This document shows, piece by piece, positions 34,760-44,749 of a DNA stretch of 64,000 nt. Numbering within the stretch: the first letter of the stretch is position 1; every line of letters starts with the position of its first letter. This DNA is from Nectonema munidae. Lineage: Eukaryota; Nematomorpha; Nectonematoida; Nectonematidae. Below the pieces are notes generated by a model. It did no database searches, was not told the origin of the DNA, and was given only the letters and a program-made list of their open reading frames with translations. The position numbers and the translations under genes were made by a program. The stretch lies in assembly GCA_030549495.1 (NCBI GenBank), contig JAUIRK010000830.1, positions 62,001-126,000 of the forward strand. The letters are read 5' to 3'.

Positions 34760-35081
34760 GATAACGCGCAGTTTGGGAACCCCTGATTTAGTGCTTGTAT
34801 CGATGGTTATTAACATCAAATTAAATAAAAAATACTCTTCAATTTTATTATTGAAATACCTGATTTTGAGTCGACCTCCTTTCCCTGGATCAAAGAGCTT
34901 TCTTATGTATCTAGATTACGCTTGACCATGTAACAGTTATAGTGTGGATAAGGTACCTCTCATCTCGAATTGCCTCCTAATTTTTAGATGATATTGCGGT
35001 TTGAAAATTGCTATTACCTTTCCTGTGTCTATTTTTACTTTATCGATTTCTGAACTTTAGATTAAAAAATGAGAATTTGAT

Positions 35082-35393
35082 ATGGCGAATTCAGTCCATT
35101 TGCAAAGCCCTGAAGAAGATTCCCCTGAGCAAAATGCTAAAGCGGAATTACGTGATGGTTTTCTTCGTGTTTTGCCTCTATTGGATGGCAAGCCTTGTGA
35201 GATAACGACGTGTGAAGGAAAGAACCTGTCTGCCATTTTTCGTACGTGTGACAGGGACCTCAAGCACATTTTTGTGGCAAACCTTCACACTCCCATTGGC
35301 GTCATCAATAACTCCATTGTTCGTCGAACCGATTTACGCTCCATCTCTTTCCCTCTCCGTGACCCTGAGATGAATCTCATCTCTTCTCGTTGA
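35082..35393 (+). CDS. GEMIN7: Gemin7, SMN-complex Sm-fold protein
   Basis: A 103-residue intronless frame starts at ATG 35082 (MANSVHLQSPEEDSPEQNAK). Gemin7 is an Sm-fold subunit that pairs with Gemin6 in the SMN complex, which loads Sm rings on spliceosomal snRNAs. The block AELRDGFLRVLPLLDGKPCE...CEGKNLSAIFRTCDRDLKHI...LHTPIGVINNSIVRRTDLRS matches human Gemin7 AALRERYLRSLLAMVGHQVS...VRVAAHFGATDLDV...LQTPIGVQAEALLRCSDIIS in order and spacing. Human Gemin7 is 131 residues; the N-terminal extension is shorter here. AATAAA at 35420-35425, 27 nt after the stop, fits a compact gene. It stands alone between a hAT element and an inverted satellite piece. The main uncertainty is that small Sm-like proteins are hard to assign by eye. 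Confidence 0.84.
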   Translation: MANSVHLQSPEEDSPEQNAKAELRDGFLRVLPLLDGKPCEITTCEGKNLSAIFRTCDRDLKHIFVANLHTPIGVINNSIVRRTDLRSISFPLRDPEMNLISSR

Positions 35394-35419
35394 AACACAT
35401 CTGGCTTTTGTAGAGTTTA

Positions 35420-35425
35420 AATAAA
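35420..35425 (+). terminator. Polyadenylation signal of GEMIN7
   Basis: Overlapping AATAAATAAAT lies 27 nt after the stop codon. Confidence 0.6.
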
Positions 35426-35462
35426 TAAATATTTTTCTATTTTACATTTTACTTCAAATTTA

Positions 35463-35655
35463 TGTTTTTATACTAAATCGGCCTTGCTGGTTTCATTTTT
35501 TACATTTAGTGGTTTTAAAATATCTGTCAGTGTCAATTAAATGTGCGGTTTACGCCTGAAGACTATCTCCACAAACATTCTCTCAAATTTTAGATGAAAT
35601 ATATATATGTTTTTATACCTAATCAGCCATGCTAGTTTCATTTATGGACTCAGTT
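35463..35655 (-). repeat. Inverted copy of the ~150 bp satellite unit
   Basis: The reverse complement reads CTGAGTCCATAAATGAAACT..., GTATAAAAACATATATATTT, GTAAACCGCACATTTAATTG and then the start of a second unit. It corresponds to the array at 1-740, including the CCTGAGTCCATAAATGAAAC at its very beginning. Confidence 0.85.
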
Positions 35656-37400
35656 TGCATGCAAAGCCGCATTACAGGCTTTAAGTAACTTCGTTTCGGT
35701 TGAGATCATTTCTGCAAATTTTTGCTTCAAGGAAGCGTGCATGGTGCTGATGTGAGAAAACATTTGCCATTCACCAAGGCACGATGAGTTAATGTGTGTT
35801 GTAAATGCTTTGAGAGGTTTATGTCGGTAATATAATAAGGGTTAATCTGGATGGATGTAAGGCTGAAGACCTCGCATTCGAGATTGGGAACAGAGGATTG
35901 GAGCGTGAGTGGAACGGGGGATATGAGGAGGGCATAGGCAAAAGAAGCGCTTCGCGATTTCCTCGAGGCGTCAATTAAAATACGCATTAAGTAGGTGATG
36001 AGTGTGACATTGATTTGCTTCGCAAAGAGTTATTTTTGCATAGAGATGTGTATCCTATTTGGAGTATGGCTGAGATATTGGAGCTGGGTGAATCAAAGGC
36101 AGCACAAGATGCTTAGCGATGTTTGGCGCGTTGCGTAACATATGTATATCCCGTTTGGGGTGGGCGAAGGTTTCATTTGTAGTAGTCATGTGAAGTAAAT
36201 TAGATAGAAGTGTTTTTCTCGCATTGAAAAAATGTAAGCTCTTTCATGTAATTATAGTGGCAGAGCGGAGGCCTTGGTGAGATTAGCTTGTTGAAAGTTG
36301 CTTGCGAAGGTAAAGAGGATATCGTCGGAGAAACACTGGGAAAAATCTGTTTGTGTGTGGATGAAGTTAAGAAGCGAGTCTATGAAAATTAGCCAGAGGA
36401 TGGGTGAGAGTCATCCTCCTTCAGATGTGAGAAGAGCGTTAAGTCATGGGTGCAAAGAGAGACACGATGTCGTAATATGTGAAGGGTATGCGCTTATAAA
36501 TTCAATGATGAGGTTTTGTGAGCGCGGTTGTGGAAGACGTTTTCTGTGAAGCAAAAGAGAGGAGTCAAAGTAGATCGAGCAGTTTCAGTATTTTTGTTAG
36601 GAAGGTGTGTGAATCGCGTGTGTTGGATGAGCTTTGGGGATAGGATATTGTGGACTAATCGTTTGCGAATGATTTTTTGAAAAAGTTTGCTGGGATGGGT
36701 AGAAGGGTGATTGGGCGGCAATTCTGAATGAGGCTTGAATCTTTATTAGGTTTAGGAATTAATGAGCTTGCAGTTTTTCCAAACATTAGGAAAATGTGAG
36801 TGGCTAAGACATGCATTGAAGATAAGTAGATAATTTTTTAAATGTGTATCGATTTCTTAGTGTGTTTGGTTGAAATTAGAGAGAAGAAAAGTGAAAAATT
36901 TGTTTTAGAAGAATTTAGGCTTAGTTCATTTAAAGTGATGGGAGGAGCGACGACATTTTGAATGGAGTGTATCATATTTTTGGCGTGTTCTCGGATTGTG
37001 TGGTGGAAAGGAGGGCCAGGTAAAAGTGGGAGGTTTATTCTTTTTAGTTAGCTTATCAATGGGTTGTTCAAGTGATGGCTGCCAAACTTCCCCCACGAGC
37101 CTTCTTTGGCCCGAAGTACTGCCTGTGTATATTATTTTTTACGTCGAAGTGAGATCTTAGATTTGATGACGCGTCTTAGCTTCTTTTTAATGAGAGTGTG
37201 TTCTTTTTGTAAATGAGTGAAGATAAATAAAATGGAATGTGAAGTCATCCCATACTATTGCGGATGGAATTGGAGAGAAGGTAATGAGTTGTTGAGATAA
37301 GTCAGCCAATGAATGGTGCTTGGTTGTGTGCTACTGTTATGGTTTCTAATTGATGTAGCGTTCTTATGAAACTGAAAGGTTATAAATGAGTGGTGTGAAG
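35655..37400 (-). mobile_element. LINE relic with RT and RNase H-like segment (family L1a)
   Basis: Minus-strand coding pieces are 36721-36494 (KLFQKIIRKRLVHNILSPKL, FTHLPNKNTETARSTLT), a nearby SPILWLIFIDSLL...FSDDI RT core, and 35987-35727 (ILIDASRKSRSASFAYALLI), which has the form of an RNase H domain. Nucleotide similarity to 49385-50560 is plain (AGCCAGA-GAT, CATCCTCCTT, TTTTTAGTTAGC-TAT). LINEs with RNase H belong to the I/R1/Jockey side of the non-LTR tree. The copy is 5'-truncated near 37400 and full of stops. Confidence 0.75.
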
Positions 37401-37717
37401 GTTTACTTTTAATTACACGTGGCTATCATAAAAAGTAAAATTTTGTACAATTCTATATTTTCCTAGTTTCTAATTATTTAAAAATTAAATATAAAATAAA
37501 TTCTTAGAACTGTGCATCTTATCATAATGGGATAAGGTGTGTATTAAAAATTTTTGAAAAAGTATTTATTTTATCGACAGTATTTTTTACAGTATAGTTA
37601 GTGGAAGTAAGGGATTTAAATTTTAGAGACACAAATAATGAAATGGTAGATATTATATACAACGTAGCTCTGGTCCAAACTAAATAAAAAGACTACAAAG
37701 GGCAAAGATATGAAGGG

Positions 37718-40700
37718 CTAGCGTGAGTTACACCCAAGAGAATCGAGCATGAGAGAGTCTACAAGCATCTGCTGTTTCAGTGCATTAAGCGCTTCCAGTG
37801 TTTGGGGGTTGGGGTTGGGAGAGCTGTTTACAAAGTACTCTTTCGTAGAAACGCGATTCGGATACAAGAACTCGGGCAACTGGTGCGCGGGAGGCTGCGA
37901 GAAATCCTTGTTAAAGGGGAAGAGAGATTTTATGTATCGCAAGTACATCTGAGAAATTGCCAAGTTCACGTTTCTCTTTTTAGGAACAGAATAAAACAAC
38001 TTCTCTGGGGAAGAATTTTGAGGTGGCGTTGTGAGAATGGGCTGAAGTGGGGGCGGTTGCATGTTGTGGCCGATCTGTTGCAAGGGGTGCATTTGCAGGG
38101 AAAGCTGAGGGCCGTAGTGTTGATGGTGAGACGAGTAAAAGTAGGGAGGATTGGGAGCAGGCGCAGGAGAGAAGTAAGAAGGAATATGGCTGGGAGAGGA
38201 GTAGAGGTTGGGATGGCAGATCAAGTCGTTGTGGTTCCCACTGCGAGGCTGAGAGAAGGGAGGCGGAGAGCGTTGACCCTTAAAGGCAGTGAAGTTCGGC
38301 CCGTTCGAAGAATACAGAGCGTGGTCTCGGGACAGAGGTGCTTGACTTTGCGCGCCAGAGATTGCAAGAGCTTCTTCGCGTCCACTTGAGGTAGCAAGCT
38401 CGTCCAAATTAGAACCCACTTGTGAAACGACTTTACAAGAGACCAAGTGATTGCGAATAATGTGATACTTCAAAGACGTCCTGTTCTTGAACTGCCTGTT
38501 CGAAGCTCTTTGACAGTTGCGCCAGTGACAGAAAAAAGGACCTGAACTTTTAAGGTGAGAATGGATATGTTTGGAAAGCTCGATGAAGTACCTGAATTTT
38601 TGGAAGCAATCTCTCCAGCCACAGATGTAGAAAATGCAAAAGCCTGGCGGAACACTCATCACTTCCTGCTCACACGCCTCCTTTGACTTCTTCATCTTTG
38701 TGGCCAACTCCAGCATCGCCTTCTGACGAAACATCTGCTTGTCCTTGTCCGACAAACCCTTCCAGTGCTCCCCCACTATGCGACTTATTTGTCCAAACGA
38801 CCAATCCGGGTACTTCGCCATGAAATGCTTGCGTATCTTCTTCGCGTAGTAGATGTAGCCACTTGCAAACTTTCTGGTTTGGCATAGAGAATCTTGGAGA
38901 GTGAAAGGAAGAGTGGGTTTTAGTGCCATCTCGACGCTTTCTCTGTGAGTTGTATCATCTTGAAAAGAAGCCTCCAAAACGTCTATTTTGGGAAAAGATT
39001 TTGACAACGCGTTCAAATGACAGCCATAGAAATCTGTATCAAAATCAGCGTGCAGCCACTCTTCCTTATATGCATTGGGGTGCTGTTTCAGATTTTTGAG
39101 AACTTCGCCTTCCTCCGCCAGGACACACTGCAAAGTCTCACCACCATAAGCTTCTTTATCGTTGATGGAGGGTTTAAGCTGCTTCTCGCAAAAGTAGACG
39201 TCACCATCGTTACAATCTAAAGGCCTCATTTTCTTGAAATTGTCCTTACTCAAGACATAACATTTCTTCAAGATTGAGGGGTTTATGAAAGTTTCTTCAG
39301 AATTCTGCAGGAAAATAAGCTCTCGAGATGATTGACAAGATTTTACAAAGGTTGTAGCAGATACACGGACAAAGGCTGACTCATGGAAGATGATCGGACG
39401 CCAAATCTTAGATACTCTGATAATTCTCTCGCCGGCATTTGAGGATATGACCAAACAATCGTTGAGTTTGAAGCACACACCTTCCTTTGATGAGTACTGC
39501 GCAAAACAGACCTCCTTACTCTCGGTATCCTCGGCCAGAACGCGCGTCGGTGCGACCTCAGCAATTTCAACATCCTCATACTTCTCTCTCAGAAATATGC
39601 CCATTTTTTCGTACTCGCCAGGCGTCGCGTTCACAAAGAAGGTGCAAGGACTCTTTGTTCTGACGAGCGGCGTTTCACGCAACAGCAAGTCGTGAGGCGT
39701 CGCCAAAAAGTTGGGCTTTCGTTGGATCTTTTTTATGAGACGCAGTCTCTTGCTGTACCGACTCTCACAAACGTAGGTATCAGCGTCGTTGAATTCGCGA
39801 GACATATATTTGAAGTAGACGTCTGCATGCAGCACGCAGCACTTTCCGAGGATGTGTCTTGCAGACGCTCTTCCTTCTCCATCAACATATAGCACTTCCT
39901 TAGGATAAAATTTCTCGTAGACGCTGTGAAATGTTTCGTGTGGGTGGAAGAGCCAGGTCCCAATCACCTCCACGTCCTCTCCTCCTTCCTCTACACTGCC
40001 ACATTTCTTTGCAAAAGAATGGATATACAAAATGTGTGGCGGATAGGGGGTATCGTTGCACTTCTTGTCGTTTTCAAAATTACGGAGATAAACGAAGGTA
40101 TCCGTTTGATATATCGCCTGACTCCCTGTTTCTTGGTCGCGAACAGTAAGGCTGTTCATGTCTTCGCTCAAATTCAGGAATACGTTGTCATTGAAAACAT
40201 CCGGCAAATGCTCAGTCTTTTTCACACGAAGGCTGATATTTTCACACGAAGGCTTCTTCAAAGAAAAGTGGAACGCGATCGAGTCGAGGCGTAAGTGTGT
40301 TTCATTCGAGAAAAATGCATCTCTGAGCTGCAAAAAGGTTTTCTGCAAATCGTACGTCGCATTGAAAATCTTTATGTCCGACAAATTATTGATGCGAATG
40401 TTTTTAAGTGCAGCGAGAAAATCACACTGAAAGTGCCTGAGAGATCGGTAGGCGAAATGTTCTATGCGTTTGGCAACCACGCAAAAATTAACGGGTTCGT
40501 CGATCTGGAAAGAGACATCAGAAAAAGCCGGAGTGATGAGGATATCGAGAAAGATGATGGGAGAAGAAGAGGAGTTCCGGTGCAGAAGGGTGCCTACAAA
40601 GAGTTTGGTGAAGGCATGCGCCATGGCGACGTGCGGACTGACGCTCTTGCTCTCCCCTTCGCGAGACGTCCTTTGCTGGTGCAGGGAAAGTAAGGCCTCC

Positions 40701-41746
40701 GAATTCTCGTAGAGCGTGAGGGTGAGTAGGAGGAATGCGTCCCTAACGATCTGTGAGTCCGACTCGTTGTACTGGATCGCGTTGTAGAAGGTGAGAGTGA
40801 GGTCGGAAATGAAATGACTCATGCCAGTGTAGTGGCAGGCCTGGAGGCGTTCGTCCACGCTACACAGGTCCATCGGGCATTTGATGGTTGTGTAGTAGTT
40901 GGGATACTTCTTCCAGTTCGGTAAATACCAGAAAGTGTCGGAGAGTGTTTTATTCTGAAAATTGAAGGTCGAAACGTGGATGAAGATGGTGCGCAATCTT
41001 GGCTGCAGCAGTTTGTGATTTTCTTCAGAATCGTGAGCACCGACCTCGCTCACCATTTCAGAATTCGGTCCGAGAGTGAAGCGACTGACAGACGATTCCG
41101 GGTTCTTAGCAGAAGTTCGTTTTTCATATTCACTTGCCAACAACTTTTTCAGGAGAGACGCTTCGCGGTAGAGGCTGGAGCGGGGCTCATTGAAAGCTGC
41201 AGCGTTACTCAGCATAAGGCACAAGTCGGCGTAGAGCTCTTCCAGCGTGGAATACGCGCTTCTTCTCAACTTGCTCTCGATCTTCTTCAGGTCCATCGGC
41301 TTCTCTATCACGTCGTAGTACAGAGGATACTCCGCCCTCGTAGGCAAAGACTTGAAGGCTTCGCTCAAAACCTTTCCTCGATAGCCTCTGCAATCATTCA
41401 CGCAAAAGTTGTAAAAACTCTGCAACTCATCGCGCCCAGAAGGGAGAACAGAGAGGCCTACTTCATCTTCAATGTTACCACAGCTATTCTCTTCTTTCTT
41501 AACGTCATCTTGATTCAAAGCATGCGATTTATCTTTGCAAAAATTAGTGCTGTTGAGAAGACTGGTGTAACCTTCTTCTTGTTTTACAAAAGTCGAGCTG
41601 TCTTTCTTTTTCTCGCGTTTGTTCGTCTCTAGAGCGAAAGATGCCGAACTTCTCGTTCGCTTGCACACGGGAGCTTCGTCAGAAGCAGAATGAGAACTTC
41701 TTAAGAGGACCTTCGACGATTTTTTACCATCTCTAGTGGACACCAT
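37718..41746 (-). CDS. PBRM1: Polybromo (PBAF subunit, BAF180), shortened and intronless
   Basis: An uninterrupted frame of 1342 codons starts at ATG 41746-41744 (MVSTRDGKKSSK); a longer frame from 41764 would need a TTG start. Polybromo targets the PBAF remodeller to acetylated chromatin. Bromodomain 1 (about 105-210) has YYDVIEKPMDL and AAFNEPRSSLYREA with the acetyl-lysine-binding Asn. Bromodomain 2 (about 250-365) has YYTTIKCPMDL and AIQYNES. A third region (about 380-490) looks like a degenerate bromodomain without that Asn. BAH 1 spans about 565-690 (VIGTWLFHPHETFH, FYPKEVLY) and BAH 2 about 765-890 (KIWRPIIFHESAFVR, DVYFCEKQ). An HMG box lies at about 975-1035 (SGYIYYAKKIRK, SRIVGEHWKGLS). 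Two C2H2-like fingers (CGWRDC...H; CHWRNC...H) and a Pro-rich tail follow. Human PBRM1 has six bromodomains in about 1690 residues, so four are lost or unrecognisable. The long frames on the opposite strand here are shadows. Confidence 0.92.
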   Translation of the reverse strand: MVSTRDGKKSSKVLLRSSHSASDEAPVCKRTRSSASFALETNKREKKKDSSTFVKQEEGYTSLLNSTNFCKDKSHALNQDDVKKEENSCGNIEDEVGLSVLPSGRDELQSFYNFCVNDCRGYRGKVLSEAFKSLPTRAEYPLYYDVIEKPMDLKKIESKLRRSAYSTLEELYADLCLMLSNAAAFNEPRSSLYREASLLKKLLASEYEKRTSAKNPESSVSRFTLGPNSEMVSEVGAHDSEENHKLLQPRLRTIFIHVSTFNFQNKTLSDTFWYLPNWKKYPNYYTTIKCPMDLCSVDERLQACHYTGMSHFISDLTLTFYNAIQYNESDSQIVRDAFLLLTLTLYENSEALLSLHQQRTSREGESKSVSPHVAMAHAFTKLFVGTLLHRNSSSSPIIFLDILITPAFSDVSFQIDEPVNFCVVAKRIEHFAYRSLRHFQCDFLAALKNIRINNLSDIKIFNATYDLQKTFLQLRDAFFSNETHLRLDSIAFHFSLKKPSCENISLRVKKTEHLPDVFNDNVFLNLSEDMNSLTVRDQETGSQAIYQTDTFVYLRNFENDKKCNDTPYPPHILYIHSFAKKCGSVEEGGEDVEVIGTWLFHPHETFHSVYEKFYPKEVLYVDGEGRASARHILGKCCVLHADVYFKYMSREFNDADTYVCESRYSKRLRLIKKIQRKPNFLATPHDLLLRETPLVRTKSPCTFFVNATPGEYEKMGIFLREKYEDVEIAEVAPTRVLAEDTESKEVCFAQYSSKEGVCFKLNDCLVISSNAGERIIRVSKIWRPIIFHESAFVRVSATTFVKSCQSSRELIFLQNSEETFINPSILKKCYVLSKDNFKKMRPLDCNDGDVYFCEKQLKPSINDKEAYGGETLQCVLAEEGEVLKNLKQHPNAYKEEWLHADFDTDFYGCHLNALSKSFPKIDVLEASFQDDTTHRESVEMALKPTLPFTLQDSLCQTRKFASGYIYYAKKIRKHFMAKYPDWSFGQISRIVGEHWKGLSDKDKQMFRQKAMLELATKMKKSKEACEQEVMSVPPGFCIFYICGWRDCFQKFRYFIELSKHIHSHLKSSGPFFCHWRNCQRASNRQFKNRTSLKYHIIRNHLVSCKVVSQVGSNLDELATSSGREEALAISGAQSQAPLSRDHALYSSNGPNFTAFKGQRSPPPFSQPRSGNHNDLICHPNLYSSPSHIPSYFSPAPAPNPPYFYSSHHQHYGPQLSLQMHPLQQIGHNMQPPPLQPILTTPPQNSSPEKLFYSVPKKRNVNLAISQMYLRYIKSLFPFNKDFSQPPAHQLPEFLYPNRVSTKEYFVNSSPNPNPQTLEALNALKQQMLVDSLMLDSLGCNSR

Positions 41747-41764
41747 TTCCAAAGGTGAAAGCAA

Positions 41765-42420
41765 ACTTATTGAAATCTTTTTCTAAAATAAGTACAGCGC
41801 AATCAATAGGACGATTCAATCAATAGGCAATCAGTCAACGATTATTGTTATTACGAGTTAACCTTCGTTTGACACTCTCTTTAAAGTTAGCATAAACGAT
41901 GAACTGTGGAGTTTACTCCATTTTTGACAAAAATAAAATATGACATTGCATCAAAATGTTAACAGCAACTTTTACAATTCTACATTTTTAGAGCTTTTCA
42001 TTTAATAAAGATGTTCAATTCTATGTAGCGCGATCTTTTTATTCATTTGTGGAATGCGAAACATTGCTCGTCCTTGCTTTCATAATGGTAAAAGAAATGC
42101 TTTTTTTTTTCTTGTGGCAACACATGTGCCTTATTGTGTCTCGAACAAGAAGCAAAGAAAAGAACTGCATAGCAAATGAATCATATTATAAAAAATATTT
42201 TCATTGAAGAATCTGGAACAAAGATATAATTATTTTTGATATTGCGCGCATAATTAGGCTGGTTGTCATAGGGAATAGAACATCTTAATTAATTATCTCG
42301 ATATTGCATTTGGTATTAAACCTTAATCATCTCATTACTGATACACATTTACAACGTTTAACATCTGATTTCAATTTTCCTATTCTGTTTTTTCTCTTCT
42401 TTCTTTTCATTTATCCGATG
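41765..42420. other. Upstream region of Polybromo
   Basis: AT-rich. It probably contains the Polybromo promoter, but no specific element can be supported. Confidence 0.4.
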
Positions 42421-42549
42421 ATTTTAGGGAAAGTTCTTCTCGCCCTTTGGAAGGAAGGCAGCTGTGAAAGCTTTTCCGATCAAAGTTTACATCTTCTTCA
42501 GAGCTTTCTAAGTTTACATTTAGTTCAAAAAGTGAAATTGATACAATGA
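42421..42549 (+). CDS. Candidate terminal exon of an unknown gene
   Basis: After TTTTAG (acceptor-like, 42423-42428) a GC-richer frame reads KVLLALWKEGSCESFSDQSL-HLLQSFLSLHLVQKVKLIQ and stops at 42549. Composition differs from the flanks, as in the other exons here, but no family was recognised and no upstream exon was found. It may be chance. Confidence 0.2.
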   Translation: MLGKVLLALWKEGSCESFSDQSLHLLQSFLSLHLVQKVKLIQ

Positions 42550-43320
42550 CCATCTTAATTGAAGCAAAAGGTGCGATGAAGCCATTGGATGCCCTTTACC
42601 CTATACACAAACATTGCGTACACACACGCCTAAAAATAAGGAACGGGGTGGTAGTCTATGAGATATTTTCTGGGGTGATGTGTTATTAACGAAGGTCTGG
42701 AATATTATCCAGTCTCATATATAGAAAAAAAGAGAGTAGGAATACATCTGGTTTATGTGAAAAATTATTTCGTATGAGTCCTTGGGTGTAGTTTCATAAT
42801 TTAAAAATGTTTTGAATAAGAAAATCCAGCTATACTCATTTAGTACAAAGAGTACAGCATTGTGCAAAAAATATCCCGTTTTTTAAGTGTTCTGATCATT
42901 GCTTTTCACCCAGTCCCCTTCGTGAAGGTTCTACACGCATGAATGCATATAAAACATCCATTCGGACCTGTAATTTTCTAAACGTCTTGAAATAAGAACT
43001 AGACTCCGAAACTAGTCAGCGATATCACCAATAAAGTGTCCAGTTTTTACAATTTTTTATATATTTGTTATAATATTTTTTTCAGCATAACAATTTTTAA
43101 ACAAAAATAATTATAAACATCCATTTGGCTTTATTAACAGAGCCTGGTGAATTAAATTTAATAAAACTTTTCTCACCATCAAGATACATAAGACTTAAAA
43201 GGAGTAGTTGTTAACGTGCTTTTCTTTTAACATTTCTTTAAAAAAATAAATTTTAGTTTTATCGTTTTCACCTTCATAGAAAGTATAATTTGTTGTCTCT
43301 TAAATAAAACATAGGTACAG
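42550..43320. other. No gene seen
   Basis: AT-rich with no recognisable element. Confidence 0.5.
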
Positions 43321-43324
43321 ATGT

Positions 43325-43618
43325 CGTATATATTTTCAAGTCTTCGCACACTTTTTTTAGTAATAGTTCATCAATGTGATGTCAACAAGGACACCAAAGA
43401 AGAGGTAACTTTTTTTTAACTTTAATTAAATGTTCGGTGTTAAAACTAGTTGTGTCAAAAACCATTGCTTTTTCAAAGTCTTTACAATTCCATTCTTCGA
43501 GCAAATCCACCCAAGAAATTGACAATATTTCTCCTCCTTTGCTTTTGCATAGGAATTGATCAAAGGCACGCCAAGTATTCCAACCATGTTATTATTTGAA
43601 ACAACAACCGACATTCTC
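43325..43618 (-). pseudogene. Relic of a second hAT-like transposase of the 5.4-8.1 kb type
   Basis: Minus-strand pieces read ILGVPLINSYAKAKEEKYCQ, then in another frame AMVFDTTSFNT followed by LLWCPC-HHIDELLLKKVCED. The order VPL...AMVFDTTSxNTG...xCRHHIxELvL...VFE is that of the second acidic motif region in the same recurrent invertebrate transposase-like family. The 5398-8127 element lacks this segment. Frames are broken. A MITE copy abuts its 5' side at 43621. Confidence 0.55.
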
Positions 43619-43620
43619 TC

Positions 43621-43850
43621 CAGGGACGCACATCCTAAAAATTATTGGGGGGGGGGGGATTTTTTTTTGCAATTTTCAAAATTACTAGTCTCGAAATACC
43701 ACGGGAGACCAAATATTCAAGCAATACTTTAAAATAGAGTGTATGCAGCGCATACGTGAATTTATAAGACTACTTTATTTTTTTACAAAATTGGTGAAAT
43801 TTAAAGATACTAGTTTAAAAAATCCTAAATTATTGGGAATGGGTGAAGGG
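43621..43850 (+). mobile_element. MITE of the CAGGGGCGCACATCC family
   Basis: Starts CAGGGACGCACATCCTAAAA; the next 200 bp match 29350-29560. It contains a run of G at about 43648-43661. It appears to interrupt the transposase relic at 43325-43618. No right end or duplication of ATTCTCTC was found. Confidence 0.65.
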
Positions 43851-43859
43851 CTTCTAAAA

Positions 43860-44740
43860 AAGTGAATACGACATGAAACCAAAAAGATTGATTCGCGGTA
43901 AAAAGGAAAATTATTTTTCCGAAAACTCAAATTTAAAAAGATTCAGCGAAAAACAGAGTTATCAAATGGATGAGAACTTTTTGCATGGGTGTGCAAAAAT
44001 AAACTGCTTATATAACTGTAAAGTTAAATACATCTCAATTTCATAAATATTTGGAATAATGGTAAACATTAATCTACAAAAAAATTAATTTCACTCCTAA
44101 TGTTCATTTTTACAGGATACAGACAAAAAATGTTACGTAGCAAATTGATTTATTTTAATTGTAAAAAACAAAGAATTGATGAGAAAAATGAGTAATAATT
44201 GCAATCGGAAAATCAAACTAAAAAATATCATAAAATATTTTCCATACACATGTAAAAACATAAAAGAACGCTAGCGTTTCATAAGTGTGTATCGCATTTC
44301 TTTGCATCTCTCCCGAGACCCTGCACCCATTTCTGCTCCGGGGATAAATGTATATATACTTCCTGGGGTTTATCAATTTAAAAAAAAAGAGTATAAATAC
44401 ATCTGTACACGTAACCTAATCAAGGTTGGAATTTAGGAGGCATTTCCATTTATTTATTTTACTTTTTTATTAGTAAAAAGTCTTTCTATTTATTAAGATG
44501 GAACGATGTTAAATTAAAGGATGCATTTTGCACTCGATAAGTAATAACTATTCTTTTTTAGACTATAAATTAAAGGAATATAAGAAAATGGAGATTATAA
44601 ATGTCGACATCAATGTCTACTGACTGTTGGATTAAGAGCACTGTGGGATAATTACATTTGGAAATTTTCGCTCAGTCTAAAAACTAGAACAACAAGAAAT
44701 TGATAGAGCACACTCAGTACACACTACAAATAGATTTTAG
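43860..44740. other. No gene seen
   Basis: Featureless AT-rich DNA. A slightly GC-richer patch at 44270-44350 has no coding frame. Confidence 0.45.
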
Positions 44741-44749
44741 CTCAATAAC

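Larger units (their letters stand above)
32716..34793 (-). mobile_element. hAT (Charlie-like) element, internally deleted, with nested insertions
   Basis: Runs 32724-34785. The left end is CAGGGGTTACCAACCTTTTC; the right end reversed is CAGGGGTTCCCAAACTGCGC. Flanks ATTTAGTA (32716-32723) and ATTTAGTG (34786-34793) agree at 7 of 8 bases, as expected for a slightly decayed 8 bp duplication. Transposase pieces lie on the minus strand. Two smaller elements (33794-34214 and 34435-34571) are inserted inside. Confidence 0.85.

Noticed and set aside
37802-38389. 195-codon plus-strand frame
   Set aside because: Antisense shadow of the Polybromo C-terminal region; composition is explained by the real frame.
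40976-41632. 218-codon plus-strand frame
   Set aside because: Antisense shadow of the Polybromo bromodomain region.
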